Assembly (NCBI RefSeq): GCF_000745215.1
Contig: NZ_JQNK01000002.1
Span: 186,001-250,000, forward strand
Direction: 5' to 3'
Length of the DNA stretch: 64,000 nt
Source: Methylosinus sp. PW1
Lineage (GTDB): Bacteria; Pseudomonadota; Alphaproteobacteria; Rhizobiales; Beijerinckiaceae
This document shows positions 8,807-17,937 of this stretch, piece after piece (the stretch's first letter is position 1; every line of letters starts with the position of its first letter). Below the pieces are notes generated by a model, which worked only from the letters and a program-made list of their open reading frames with translations, did no database searches and was not told where the DNA came from. The position numbers and the translations under genes were made by a program.

Positions 8807-9183
8807 ACCACGATCAGCACGGCGGCGACGCGGCGGTCCTCGTCGAGCAGCATATTATAGGTTCGCACGGCGGCGCCGGTGGCCATGGCCTCGACCATGA
8901 TTCCCGCCTGCTTCAGCCGCGCGCGCAGGGAGGGCGAGGGCGGGCGCAAATTCGCGCCGGAGCCGAAGATCAGCAGCTCGACCGCGCCGGCGCTCTCGTC
9001 GAAGAGCGGCGCGAGCGTGACCTCGTCGATCGCCGCCGCGGCGACGGCCTCCAGAGCATGAATCCCGGAGGGCAGGGCGAGCAGCGAGCCGCGATGCGAC
9101 ATTTCCGCGAAGCGAAAGCCGCCGCCGCCATAGGACTCGATCCTGTGGCGGCCCGGAACGAAGCCTCGACCCTGCTCGGCCAT
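8803..9183 (-). CDS. Mth938-like (DUF498) protein, NDUFAF3-like
   Basis: Protein of 126 residues with the single Mth938-like alpha/beta domain (HRGSLLALPSGIHAL, LLIFGSGANLRPP, GIMVEAMATGAAVRTYNML). The mitochondrial homologue NDUFAF3 acts in complex I assembly. It is locked between secF (1-bp overlap at 9183) and the NDUFAF6-like gene (4-bp overlap). Such tight coupling to secDF is a recurring alphaproteobacterial arrangement and suggests a role in membrane-protein or complex I biogenesis. No catalytic residues are known for the family. Confidence 0.85.
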   Translation of the reverse strand: MAEQGRGFVPGRHRIESYGGGGFRFAEMSHRGSLLALPSGIHALEAVAAAAIDEVTLAPLFDESAGAVELLIFGSGANLRPPSPSLRARLKQAGIMVEAMATGAAVRTYNMLLDEDRRVAAVLIVV

Positions 9184-10172
9184 CAGGCCGCTTTGGGCTT
9201 GGCGCGCGTCGTCGCCTTGGCGGAGCCCTTGCTCGGCGCGGCAGCGGCCTCGGGCGCCGGGCCGACATCCTCATTGCGCAGGCCGAGATAGATCAGCATG
9301 GGCGAGCAGATGAAGACCGATGAATAGGTGGCGACGAAAATGCCCCAGATCATCGCCAGCGAGAAGCTGCGGATCACATGGCCGCCGAAGATCGCCAGCG
9401 AGAGGAGCGCCAGAAACACCGTCGTCGCCGTCATGATGGTGCGCGGCAGCACCGCGTTGATCGAGAGATCGATCATCTGATCTGTCGGCATCTTCTTATA
9501 TTTGCGCATCATCTCGCGAATACGGTCGAGCACGACGACGGTCTCGTTCAGCGAGTAGCCGACGATGGTCAGAATCGCGGCGATCGACGTCGTGTTGAAT
9601 TCGAGATGGGTGAGCGAGAAGAAGCCGACGGTGAGCAGAAGATCGTGCATGGTCGCGATCACCGCGCCGACGGCGAACTGCCATTCGAAACGGAACCACA
9701 AATAGGTCAGCACGGCGATGATCGACAGCACGACGCCGAGCGTTCCTGATTGCACCAGCTCGCCGGAGACGCGCGGGCCGACGACCTCGACGCGGCGCAG
9801 CTCATACTCGGAGCCGACCGAGCTGCGGATCTTCTCCACCGCCGCCTGCTGGGCGGAATCGCCGCCCTTCTGCGGGCCGAAGCGCAGTGTGGCGTCCGAC
9901 TCGTTGCCGAAGGATTGCACCTCGACGTCGCCGAGCTCGAGCTTCTCGACATTGGTGCGCAGAGTGGCGATCTCGGCGTGGCCGGTCTTGGCGCGCAGCT
10001 CTATGACCGTGCCGCCGGCGAAATCGATGCCGAAATTCATGCCGCTGAAGATGAACAGCAGAATAGAGCAGATCGAGAGCACGGCCGAAAACGGGTAGCT
10101 CACGCGGCGGAACCGCATGAAGGGGAACTTGGTGTTCTCGGGGGCGAGACGCAGCAGCTTCATCTGTTTCAC
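9183..10172 (-). CDS. secF: protein translocase subunit SecF
   Basis: Protein of 329 residues. It has a first membrane segment, the periplasmic FGIDFAGGTVIELR motif and then five clustered membrane segments with GYSLNETVVVLDRIREMMRK, the SecF signature. SecF pairs with SecD to pull exported proteins through SecYEG using the proton gradient. secD ends 2 bp upstream. The C terminus has an Ala/Lys-rich tail (about residues 305-329) that is probably disordered. Confidence 0.96.
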   Translation of the reverse strand: MKQMKLLRLAPENTKFPFMRFRRVSYPFSAVLSICSILLFIFSGMNFGIDFAGGTVIELRAKTGHAEIATLRTNVEKLELGDVEVQSFGNESDATLRFGPQKGGDSAQQAAVEKIRSSVGSEYELRRVEVVGPRVSGELVQSGTLGVVLSIIAVLTYLWFRFEWQFAVGAVIATMHDLLLTVGFFSLTHLEFNTTSIAAILTIVGYSLNETVVVLDRIREMMRKYKKMPTDQMIDLSINAVLPRTIMTATTVFLALLSLAIFGGHVIRSFSLAMIWGIFVATYSSVFICSPMLIYLGLRNEDVGPAPEAAAAPSKGSAKATTRAKPKAA

Positions 10173-10174
10173 CC

Positions 10175-11764
10175 TCAGATCGGCAGGCGCGTCGGGCGCG
10201 CGTAATGATACCAGACCGCGATCATCATCCGCGTCATGGTGACGGCGGTGACGATGGTCGTCAGAATGCCGAGCGCGAGCGACACGGCGAAGCCGCGCAC
10301 GGGGCCGGAGCCGAGGAAGTAGAGGATCGCCGCGGCGACAAACATCGTCACATTGGAGTCGACGATGGTCGCGAAGGCGCGGTTGAAGCCCGCGTCCAGT
10401 GAGGCGAGGATCGAGCGCCCGCCATGCTGCTCCTCGCGAATACGCTCATAGATCAGCACGTTGGAGTCGACCGCCATGCCGATCGTCAGCACGATTCCGG
10501 CGATGCCCGGCAATGTCAGCGTCGAGCCGAGCAGCACGAGGCCGGCGAAGATGAAGGCGATGTGGACGAAGAGCGCCAGATTGGCGAAGATTCCGAACAC
10601 GCCATAGGTGATGAGCATATAGACGACGACGAGGCCGGCGCCGACATAGGCCGCGCGCTTGCCGGCGTCGATCGAATCCTGGCCGAGGCCGGGGCCGACC
10701 GTGCGCTCCTCGATGATGTCGAGCTTGGCGGGCAGGGCGCCGGCGCGCAGCAGGATCGACAGGTTGTTGGCCTGCTCCACCGTGAAATGGCCCGAGATTT
10801 GGCCGGAGCCGCCGGTGATCGGCTGCAGGATGCGCGGCGCCGAGATCACCTTATTGTCGAGCACGATGGCAAAGAGCCGGCCGACATTCTTGGAGGTCAC
10901 TTCGCCGAATTTCTGCGCGCCGCGAATATTGAAGCGGAAATTGACCACCGGCTCGCCGCCGCGCTGCTGGTCGAAGCCGGGCTGGGCGTCGGTCAGATCC
11001 TCGCCTTGCACCATCACCTGCTTCTCGATGGCGATCTTGCCGGACTGATCGGCCTGGTCGAGCTCCTCCAGCTCGGACGGGCTCTGGCCCGGCTCGGCGA
11101 CGAGGCGGAACTCCAGCTTTGCGGTCTGTCCGAGAATGGTCTTGAGCTGCTCCGGGTCCTGCAGGCCGGGCACTTGGACGATGATGCGGTCGTCGCCCTC
11201 GCGCTGAATGCTGGGCTCGCGCGTGCCGAGGGCGTCGACGCGGCGGCGGATGACCTCGATCGACTGATCGACGGCGTGGCGGACCTTGTCGGTCACGCCG
11301 GAATCGGTGACGACGATCTGAATTAGTCCGTCGCCCGAATCGCGCACCTCCAGCGGCGGCGCGCCGCCAATTTTCGCTCCGAAGCCCTGCGCCAGATTGC
11401 GGAACTTCGGCAGCACCTTGGCGCGCTCGGCGGCGTCGGGAATGCGCAGCTGCACGCCGCGCGCCTGCGCGCCTATGCCGCCGGTGATGGCGACCTTCTC
11501 CTCGCGCAGGATGCGGCGCGCATCGTCGCGCAGATTGGTCACCTGCGTGTGCAGCACCGAGGCCTTGTCGACCTCCAGCATCACATAGGAGCCCCCTTGC
11601 AGATCGAGGCCGAGCACGATCGTGCGCGGCTGCGCCCAGGAGGGCAGGGCGTTTTCGAGCGCCTTGACGCTCGCCGGCGCGAGCATGCTGGGGACGACGA
11701 CGAGAACGGCGGCGAGCGTCAGCGCCAGAATGGCGATGATCTTCCAGGTGGCGAAGCGCAGCAT
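10175..11764 (-). CDS. secD: protein translocase subunit SecD
   Basis: Protein of 529 residues: an N-terminal membrane anchor, the VLGLDLQGGSYVMLEV motif, a large periplasmic part with the P1-type repeat region (RRRVDALGTREPSIQREGDD) and five C-terminal membrane segments with LTIGMAVDSNVLIYERIREE, all standard SecD features. Together with SecF and YajC it forms the Sec accessory complex in the inner membrane. yajC lies 90 bp upstream on the same strand. Confidence 0.97.
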   Translation of the reverse strand: MLRFATWKIIAILALTLAAVLVVVPSMLAPASVKALENALPSWAQPRTIVLGLDLQGGSYVMLEVDKASVLHTQVTNLRDDARRILREEKVAITGGIGAQARGVQLRIPDAAERAKVLPKFRNLAQGFGAKIGGAPPLEVRDSGDGLIQIVVTDSGVTDKVRHAVDQSIEVIRRRVDALGTREPSIQREGDDRIIVQVPGLQDPEQLKTILGQTAKLEFRLVAEPGQSPSELEELDQADQSGKIAIEKQVMVQGEDLTDAQPGFDQQRGGEPVVNFRFNIRGAQKFGEVTSKNVGRLFAIVLDNKVISAPRILQPITGGSGQISGHFTVEQANNLSILLRAGALPAKLDIIEERTVGPGLGQDSIDAGKRAAYVGAGLVVVYMLITYGVFGIFANLALFVHIAFIFAGLVLLGSTLTLPGIAGIVLTIGMAVDSNVLIYERIREEQHGGRSILASLDAGFNRAFATIVDSNVTMFVAAAILYFLGSGPVRGFAVSLALGILTTIVTAVTMTRMMIAVWYHYARPTRLPI

Positions 11765-11854
11765 GGATCGTCGGTCCTGTGAGGCGGTCCTAAAAGAAAG
11801 GTCCCGGCGCCGGGCGAGGCGGCCGGGATGGATGCGTCGCGTTCTGAAAGAAGG

Positions 11855-12321
11855 CTAGCGCGAGGCCGCCTGATCCTTCACCGGCTCGCCCTTGGCGCGC
11901 ACCTCGGCGATGGCCGAGCGCAGCACGCGCACGCGGATGTTCTGGGCGATCTCGACCTCGACCTCGGCGTCGTCGACGGTCTTGGTGACCTTGCCGATCA
12001 GCCCGCCGCTGGTGACGACCGTGTCGCCACGGCGCACATTCTTGAGCGATTCCTTCTGCTCCTTCGTGCGGCGCGCCTGCGGACGCAGCACGATGAAATA
12101 GACGATCAGCGTGACGAGCAGCAGCGGAACGAGCTGCGTGATCATGTCGGGAGCCGGAGCCGCCGGAGGAGCGCCCACATCCGGCGCCGTCTGCACGGTC
12201 GTGCTGGGCGGGACGGGCGGCGCCGAGGGAGCCGCCGGAACGGGGGGGCGGCCGGGGCGGGCGGAGCGGGAGGCGCCGCGGGAGCGTCGGTCTGAGCTTG
12301 GGCGGTCTGGATCAATTTCAT
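11855..12321 (-). CDS. yajC: Sec translocase accessory protein YajC, apparent frameshift in the N-terminal coding region
   Basis: The intact core, readable from a GTG at 12196, has one membrane helix (MITQLVPLLLVTLIVYFIVL), RPQARRTKEQ and GDTVVTSGGLIGKVTK, all typical of YajC. The likely real start is the ATG at 12321, giving MKLIQTAQAQTDAPAAPPAP. That frame reaches a run of seven G on the plus strand (12242-12248) and then goes out of register. Adding one base to the run makes a continuous Pro/Ala-rich linker ending in PPSTTVQTAPD, which joins the core frame exactly. Either the sequence has a homopolymer error or the gene is truly shifted; shifted translation would still leave the GTG start. 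Confidence 0.85.
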
Positions 12322-12576
12322 GTTCGATCTCTTAGAAGCGGCGCGCGCGCCTTCGTGCCGGCAGGAAGCCGCCTTGCAACGGGCGCGGACTATAGCCGGC
12401 CCTATCCCGAAATCAATGGCGGCCGGCGCCGCGCTGCGGCGCCTTCGGCGGTAGGAATTCGGCGAGGTCTGTGCGACAACTCACAGTCGGCGGCCTCGGC
12501 GGGGGATTATGTCGCTCTTGGAAGCATCGGGGCGGAGGGGCTCCGCGCGCTTCGCAGCGAAGTGAGGAGAATTCCG

Positions 12577-12975
12577 ATGTTCAAGAAATTATCGCTGGTC
12601 GTCGCGCTGGGCGCCGCGCTCGCGCTGCCGTCGGAAGCGTTTGCTCAGCATTACGGCGGCGGTGGCGGCGGTCATGGCGGCGGCCATGGCGGCGGCGGTG
12701 GCGGCTGGCACGGGGGCGGTCACGGCGGCGGCGGCGGTTGGCACGGGGGCGGCCATGGCGGCGGCGGCTGGCACGGGGGCGGCCATGGCGGCGGCGGCGG
12801 CGGCTGGCATGGCGGCGGCCACGGCGGCGGCTGGCATGGCGGCCCCGGCTGGCGCGGAGGACCCGCCTATGGGCACGGCGGCGGACGAGGCCGCTATTGG
12901 CATGGGCGCTGGTATAATTATGGCGTCGGGCCGTGCTGGCGCTGGGCCGGCTATTGGGTCTGGGCCTGCTACTAA
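12577..12975 (+). CDS. secreted Gly/His/Trp-rich repeat protein
   Basis: Protein of 132 residues from ATG 12577 with AGGAGA just upstream. A signal peptide (MFKKLSLVVALGAALALPSEAFA) is followed by tandem GHGGGGGGWHGG-type repeats over about residues 25-95, then a short ordered-looking tail ending AGYWVWACY with two cysteines and many aromatics. The mature protein is almost entirely Gly, His and Trp. The His spacing suggests metal binding or a structural surface protein, but no family was recognised. It is monocistronic and convergent with argE. Confidence 0.75.
   Translation: MFKKLSLVVALGAALALPSEAFAQHYGGGGGGHGGGHGGGGGGWHGGGHGGGGGWHGGGHGGGGWHGGGHGGGGGGWHGGGHGGGWHGGPGWRGGPAYGHGGGRGRYWHGRWYNYGVGPCWRWAGYWVWACY
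12650..12860 (+). repeat. in-gene tandem repeats encoding GGGHGGGGGWHGG units
   Basis: Degenerate 18-36 bp units built from ggcggc, catggcggc and tggcacggggg recur in frame within the Gly/His-rich gene. They are coding repeats, prone to copy-number change, and not a CRISPR array: there are no unique spacers. Confidence 0.75.
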
Positions 12976-12998
12976 AGCTCGCGCCCGGCTCGGCGCTC

Positions 12999-14171
12999 TC
13001 AGGCGCCGAGCTCGCGGGCGAGGCCGCGCATGAAGTCGATGCAGGCCGAGAGCTCGCCCACTTCTATATATTCGTCCGGCTGATGCGCCTCGTCTATGCG
13101 GCCGGGGCCGCAGATCACGCTGGGAATGCCGGTCAGCTGGAAGTGCCCGGCCTCCGAGGCGTAGGGCACGGCGATGGTGCGATTGGCGCGGGCGAGCCGT
13201 AGAGCCAGAGTCTCCGCCGGCGACCCCGGCTGCGGCGCGAGGCCCGGAACCGCCACCTCCATTCGCGTCTCGATGCCGGTTCCGGGGAAGGGCGCGAAGT
13301 AACGCTGCATAAGCTCCGCCGAATAGGCGGAAAGCCTCTCCTCGACGATTCGGGCCGCGTCGGTTCCCGGCACGCCGCGCACCTCCCAATGGAACACGCA
13401 GTCCTTGGCGACGATGTTGCGCGCCGTGCCGCCCTCTATCGCGCCGATATGCAGAGTGGAGTAGGGCGGGTCGAAGCGCCCGGTGGGGTCGCCCGCCGCG
13501 GCCAGCTCCTCGCCGATTCGCAGCAGCTCCGCGCCGAGCAGCAGAGCGACATGCACGGCGCTGACGCCGCGATGCAGATTGGCGGAATGAATCTCATAGC
13601 CGCGGACCCTGGTGACGAAGGTCGTCACGCTCTTATGGGCGTCGGCCACCTGCATGGAAGTCGGCTCGCCGATGACGGCGGCGGCCGGACGCGGCAGGTC
13701 GTAGCCGAGGCGCCCCAGGAGATCGAGCGGGCCGAGGCAGGTCGTCTCCTCGTCATAGCTGAGGAAGATGTGGATCGGCCGCGTGAGCCCCGCCGCCTTG
13801 AACTCGGGAATCATGGCGAGGCAGACGGCGCCGAAGCCCTTCATATCGACGGCGCCGCGGCCGAGCAGCCGGTCGCCCTCGCGACGCAGGGTGAAGGGAT
13901 CGGCGGTCCAGCTCTGGCCCGTCACCGGCACCACATCCGTATGGCCCGAAAGCACCACGCCCCCGGCGATCGGCGGGCCGATCGTCGCGAAGATCGCCGC
14001 CTTGTCGCCCGTCGCGTTGGGCGCGCGAATGCAGGGCACATCCTGCGCGCGCAAATAGGATTCGACGAAATCGATGAGCGCCAGATTGGATTTGGAGCTC
14101 TCCGTGTCGAAAGCGACGAGCCGTCCGGTCAGCTCGATCGCGCGCTCGATCGTCGAAATGTCGCCCGACAT
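12999..14171 (-). CDS. argE: acetylornithine deacetylase
   Basis: Protein of 390 residues of the M20 metallopeptidase family. Metal-site and catalytic motifs are visible: VVLSGHTDVVP, GRGAVDMKGF, SYDEETTCLGP and VIGEPTS. The dimerisation domain lies in the middle and the C-terminal metal ligand in the ICGPGRIDEAHQPDEYIE region. It removes acetate from N-acetylornithine to make ornithine for arginine synthesis. It starts 9 bp after apaG on the same strand. Related M20 desuccinylases are possible, but overall motif agreement favours ArgE. Confidence 0.88.
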   Translation of the reverse strand: MSGDISTIERAIELTGRLVAFDTESSKSNLALIDFVESYLRAQDVPCIRAPNATGDKAAIFATIGPPIAGGVVLSGHTDVVPVTGQSWTADPFTLRREGDRLLGRGAVDMKGFGAVCLAMIPEFKAAGLTRPIHIFLSYDEETTCLGPLDLLGRLGYDLPRPAAAVIGEPTSMQVADAHKSVTTFVTRVRGYEIHSANLHRGVSAVHVALLLGAELLRIGEELAAAGDPTGRFDPPYSTLHIGAIEGGTARNIVAKDCVFHWEVRGVPGTDAARIVEERLSAYSAELMQRYFAPFPGTGIETRMEVAVPGLAPQPGSPAETLALRLARANRTIAVPYASEAGHFQLTGIPSVICGPGRIDEAHQPDEYIEVGELSACIDFMRGLARELGA

Positions 14172-14180
14172 GCGCCTGGC

Positions 14181-14573
14181 TCAGTTCAGCGTCGGCTTGG
14201 AGAGCGGGCTGTCCAGCGAGAAGGCCGGCACCTCTATGTCGAAGGTCTCGCCGTGGGGGGTGATCATCGTGTAGCTTCCCTTCATCAGTCCGGAGGGCGT
14301 CGTGAGCGGACAGCCCGAGGCGTAGCGGAACGTCTCGCCGGGCTCGAGAACCGGCTGCTCGCCGACCACTCCCGGTCCCTTCACCTCTTCCTTGCGCCCG
14401 TACGCGTCGATGATGATCCAGTGACGTGACAGGAGTTGGACGCGCTCCTTGCCGAGATTGGCGATCTCGATCGTGTAGGACCAGACGAAGCGATCGTTGG
14501 CGGGGTCCGACTGCTCATGGAGAAAGTCCGGCAGAGCAGTGACCTGAATGTCTCTTGTGATGGCTATATACAT
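14181..14573 (-). CDS. apaG: ApaG/polymerase delta-interacting p36-like domain protein
   Basis: Protein of 130 residues from ATG 14573 (MYIAITRDIQVTA); the frame is open upstream, but this start matches the family. ApaG features seen: YTIEIANLGKERVQLLSRHW, IIDAYGRKEEVKGPGVVGEQ and FRYASGCPLTTPSGLMKGSY. ApaG is a fibronectin-III-like fold protein linked to Ap4A metabolism and stress. It heads an apaG-argE pair. Confidence 0.93.
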   Translation of the reverse strand: MYIAITRDIQVTALPDFLHEQSDPANDRFVWSYTIEIANLGKERVQLLSRHWIIIDAYGRKEEVKGPGVVGEQPVLEPGETFRYASGCPLTTPSGLMKGSYTMITPHGETFDIEVPAFSLDSPLSKPTLN

Positions 14574-14795
14574 GGGGCCTACTCTAGGACGCATCGCGCC
14601 GAAGGGAAATGTGGAATGCGTCGCCGCCCACTGGTGAAAGCCGGCGCCGAGCCCTCTCCGCGTAGCAAAATCTGTGACATAATTGACACGGGTCAAGGAA
14701 AAGCTCCTCGGCGGCGTATCGGCTCGATTGCCCACGCTTTCGGCTGCGCGTAGCTTCTGCCGCAGGAAAGAGCCTTTCCCGACGGCTAGGTGGCG

Positions 14796-15164
14796 ATGCG
14801 TCGATTTTCTCTCCGCGGCTTATTGGCGGCTGTCGCTCTGGCGCTTCAGGCGCTGAGCGCGGCCTATGCGCTCGGCGCTTCGCCGGCGACCGCGCATGGA
14901 CGTGGGGACGCCGCCTACTGCGCGGCGATCGACGGAACCGCCGATCGCCGCGGGCCGGTCGGCGGCCACAGGGACGCCGGCGCCTGCATCTCCTGTCAGA
15001 GCTGCCTCGCCGGCTTCTCACCTTTCCTTCTTTTCTCCGTCTCGGGCCATGCGCTGGACCGGCGCAGCGTCGCCGAGGCGGATTGGACATTCGGCGCGCG
15101 CATTGGGCTCGGCTTCAGTCTCCCCCAGGCGCAACGCGCCCGCGCGCCCCCCGGCATCTCCTGA
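14796..15164 (+). CDS. DUF2946-like exported cysteine protein (upstream copy)
   Basis: Protein of 122 residues from ATG 14796 (GTG 14790 is an alternative). An N-terminal hydrophobic signal (LLAAVALALQALSAAYAL) is followed by a cysteine cluster CISCQSCLAG and a C-terminal Arg-Ala-Pro-Pro motif (RARAPPGIS). The second gene at 17938 has the same layout, so the two are probably distant paralogues flanking a TonB-dependent receptor. DUF2946 proteins often sit next to metal-related TonB receptors; a role in copper or other metal binding in the periplasm is an inference from the cysteines. Confidence 0.65.
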   Translation: MRRFSLRGLLAAVALALQALSAAYALGASPATAHGRGDAAYCAAIDGTADRRGPVGGHRDAGACISCQSCLAGFSPFLLFSVSGHALDRRSVAEADWTFGARIGLGFSLPQAQRARAPPGIS

Positions 15165-15355
15165 AGCGATAACGCTGCGGCCCTTTGGCCGGCGGCGTGA
15201 GCCCGTGAGGCGTTTCGCCAAAGCGCATGGCGCTTTTGCTGGAACGCGCGCCATCAGCATTCCCGTCATCGTCGAGACTGCGCGCGCCGGCCCTCGAGAG
15301 AGCCGTGGCCGCGACAGGTCCGAAAGCGCCCGTCCGAAGGCGCAGGAGGAAAAAA

Positions 15356-17815
15356 ATGAATCATCGTCATCTGCTGCGCGGCGCCTCCGCCTGCGCGCTG
15401 GCCTTCTCGCTCGCCGCCGCGACGGCGCGGGCGCAGGAGGCGCTTCCCGGCATCGATATCGCTGGCGTCCAGAACGGCGCCGAGGGACAGGGGCCGGCTC
15501 CGGCGGCGGCCCCGGTCCGTCGCGCCATACCCGAGAACATCCCCGCCGTGGTGGAGAGCGTCACCCGCGCCGACATCGACCGCACGGTCAATGTGATGAC
15601 CACGGCCGAGACGATGAAATATCTGCCGAGCGTGCTGGTGCGCGAGCGCTTCATCGGCGATCGCAACGGCATATTGCAGACGCGCGTCAACACGCCGATC
15701 GCCGGAGCGCAGAACCTCGTCTACGCCGACAACGTTCTGCTCTCGAATCTGTTCGGCAACACATTCAGCACCGCGCCGCGCTGGGGCATGGTGTCGCCCA
15801 CCGAGATCGATCGCATCGATCTCATCTATGGGCCTTTCTCGGCGCTCTATCCCGGCAACTCCATGGGCGGCGTGATGACGATCACGACGCGCATGCCGGA
15901 GAATTTCGAGTTTCACTTCTCCGGCAACGCCGGCCTGCAGCCCTATTCGCTCTATGGCTCTAAGGAGACCAATCTCGCTGGCGACATGAATCTTCTCGTC
16001 GGCCACAAGATCAACGATCTCTCCTTTTGGGTCAGCTATGATCGGCTCGACGCGCAAGGCCAGTCGCAGACTTTCCCCGGCGGCAACGTCAGGACGGGAA
16101 AGGTGAGCGGAACGCCGATTTTCGGCGGTTACGCCGATATCGATCAGGCGGGCAATCCGCGCTTCGTCGGCGGCGCCAATCAGGCCGACCATTCCCAGCA
16201 GCATATGGGCAAGATCAAGCTCGACTACGAGCTCGCGCCCAAAATCCACGCTGCTTATCAGCTCGGCTTCTGGTCGCTGATCGACGATACGACTCCGACA
16301 ACCTATATTCGCGACGCCAATGGCGTGCCGATCTACAACACGCAGAACGGCAATGTGCAGGTCGGCAACGCCGTCTTTCCCTTCACCGTCAATCCGAGCC
16401 ATGGCAACGCCTCGCATCTGATGCAGGCGCTGTCCTTGAAGTCGGACACCAAGGGCGTCTTCGACTTCGATATCTCTGGAACCTCTTACAATTATCTGCG
16501 CGACTACAATAATACGGCGCGCGCCTATGGCCTGCTGCCCAACGCCGCCGGAACCTCCTATTCGATCAATCCGCGGGGCTCGAACGTCAATTTGACGGGC
16601 AGCTTCTGGCACACGCTCGACATTCGCGGAATCTGGCGTCCCGAATGGACGGACTTCGGCCGGCACGAAGTCTCGGTCGGCGCGCATTGGGACATTTACT
16701 CGCTGGCCCAGACGCAGACCAACACCAATGTCTTCACCGACAATTATTACAATTCCATCCAGGCGATAAACCTCGGCAAGACCGAGACCAAGGCGCTCTA
16801 TCTGCAAGACGTCTGGTGGCTCGCGCCCAAATGGAAAGTGACATTGGGCGGGCGCCAGGAATTCTGGAGCGCCTTCGGCGGCGTCAACAACACGCTCGGC
16901 CAGAATTATGCGCCGGGCATCGCCGGCTGGCCGCCCATGCTGGTCACGCCGCCGACTTTGCCGGCGGTTTTCAAGCCGACCTTCTCGCCCAAGGCGGCGA
17001 TCGAATATCAGGTCTTCCCCGATCTCACGCTGCGCGGCTCGGTCGGGCGCTATTATCGCTTCCCCACCGTGCTCGAGCTGTTCCAGAACATCTCGGGTCC
17101 CAACTCCGTCTCGATCAGCAATCCGACGCTGCAGCCGGAGAGCGGCACCTCCTATGATCTGACCGGCGAATATGTGACGCAGGACGTGTTCGGCGGCCTC
17201 ATCGGCGAGGCGCGTCCGCGCATCTCGCTGTTCATGGACCATCGCTGGAACGCGATCCTCTCGCAGACCGACTTCACCACCGGCGTCTCCGTGTCGCAGA
17301 ACTCCAATGTCGGCAAGGCGATCTTCCGCGGCGTGGAAGGCGCCGTCGTGCTGAAGGACATTGTTTGGAAGGGTCTCGACTTCAACGGCAGCGTGACCTT
17401 CACCGACGCCAAGATCGTGTCCGACTATCAGCAGCCCTGGGTGCAGGGGATGCAATATCCGCGCATTCCGCGCATCCGCATCCGCGCCGTCGCCTCCTAT
17501 GCGCCGACCGAAGAGTTTTCGATCGCCGCCGGCATGCGTTACGGCTCCGCGGCATTCGTCAGCCTCAACAACTCTGACTACAACCATAATAATTACGGCA
17601 GCGTGGACAGCGAATATCTCGTCTTCGACGCCAAGGCGACCTATAAGATCAGCAAGGAGTGGACGCTCAACGCCGGTATCGACAACATCGGCCGCTGGAA
17701 GTATTACGTCAATCCGAACCCCTATCCGCAGCGGACCTATTTCCTCGGTCTGAAATACGACTTCGGCGGTCCGGCTTCGGGCATGTTCTCCGATGTGAAG
17801 CTCGGCGCGAAATAG
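15356..17815 (+). CDS. TonB-dependent outer-membrane receptor
   Basis: Protein of 819 residues from ATG 15356, preceded by AGGAGGA at 15344-15350. Signal peptide (ACALAFSLAAATARAQ), then a plug domain (ENIPAVVESVTRADIDRTV ... EIDRIDLIYGPFSALYPGNS ... GGVMTITTRMP) and a 22-strand-type barrel with alternating aromatic strands and a C-terminal YFLGLKYDFGG region. The substrate is not shown by sequence. The flanking DUF2946-like cysteine proteins make copper or another metal complex a reasonable guess; siderophore uptake is an alternative. No cobalamin riboswitch was seen in the 190-bp upstream gap. Confidence 0.88.
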   Translation: MNHRHLLRGASACALAFSLAAATARAQEALPGIDIAGVQNGAEGQGPAPAAAPVRRAIPENIPAVVESVTRADIDRTVNVMTTAETMKYLPSVLVRERFIGDRNGILQTRVNTPIAGAQNLVYADNVLLSNLFGNTFSTAPRWGMVSPTEIDRIDLIYGPFSALYPGNSMGGVMTITTRMPENFEFHFSGNAGLQPYSLYGSKETNLAGDMNLLVGHKINDLSFWVSYDRLDAQGQSQTFPGGNVRTGKVSGTPIFGGYADIDQAGNPRFVGGANQADHSQQHMGKIKLDYELAPKIHAAYQLGFWSLIDDTTPTTYIRDANGVPIYNTQNGNVQVGNAVFPFTVNPSHGNASHLMQALSLKSDTKGVFDFDISGTSYNYLRDYNNTARAYGLLPNAAGTSYSINPRGSNVNLTGSFWHTLDIRGIWRPEWTDFGRHEVSVGAHWDIYSLAQTQTNTNVFTDNYYNSIQAINLGKTETKALYLQDVWWLAPKWKVTLGGRQEFWSAFGGVNNTLGQNYAPGIAGWPPMLVTPPTLPAVFKPTFSPKAAIEYQVFPDLTLRGSVGRYYRFPTVLELFQNISGPNSVSISNPTLQPESGTSYDLTGEYVTQDVFGGLIGEARPRISLFMDHRWNAILSQTDFTTGVSVSQNSNVGKAIFRGVEGAVVLKDIVWKGLDFNGSVTFTDAKIVSDYQQPWVQGMQYPRIPRIRIRAVASYAPTEEFSIAAGMRYGSAAFVSLNNSDYNHNNYGSVDSEYLVFDAKATYKISKEWTLNAGIDNIGRWKYYVNPNPYPQRTYFLGLKYDFGGPASGMFSDVKLGAK

Positions 17816-17937
17816 CCGAATGCGCGAGGACGGCGGGGGAGGGGATGCTGCGGCGCATCACATTCCCCGCCGCTCGCTCTCTTGCCCCGCGGGGCGAATT
17901 GCGACAGACTCGCCCCTCATCGCGGGCAGGAGCTTTC

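Noticed and set aside
12650..12860. CRISPR-like short repeats
   Set aside because: In-frame coding repeats without spacers.
15266..17587. 773-codon open frame on the minus strand
   Set aside because: Antisense shadow of the TonB receptor gene.
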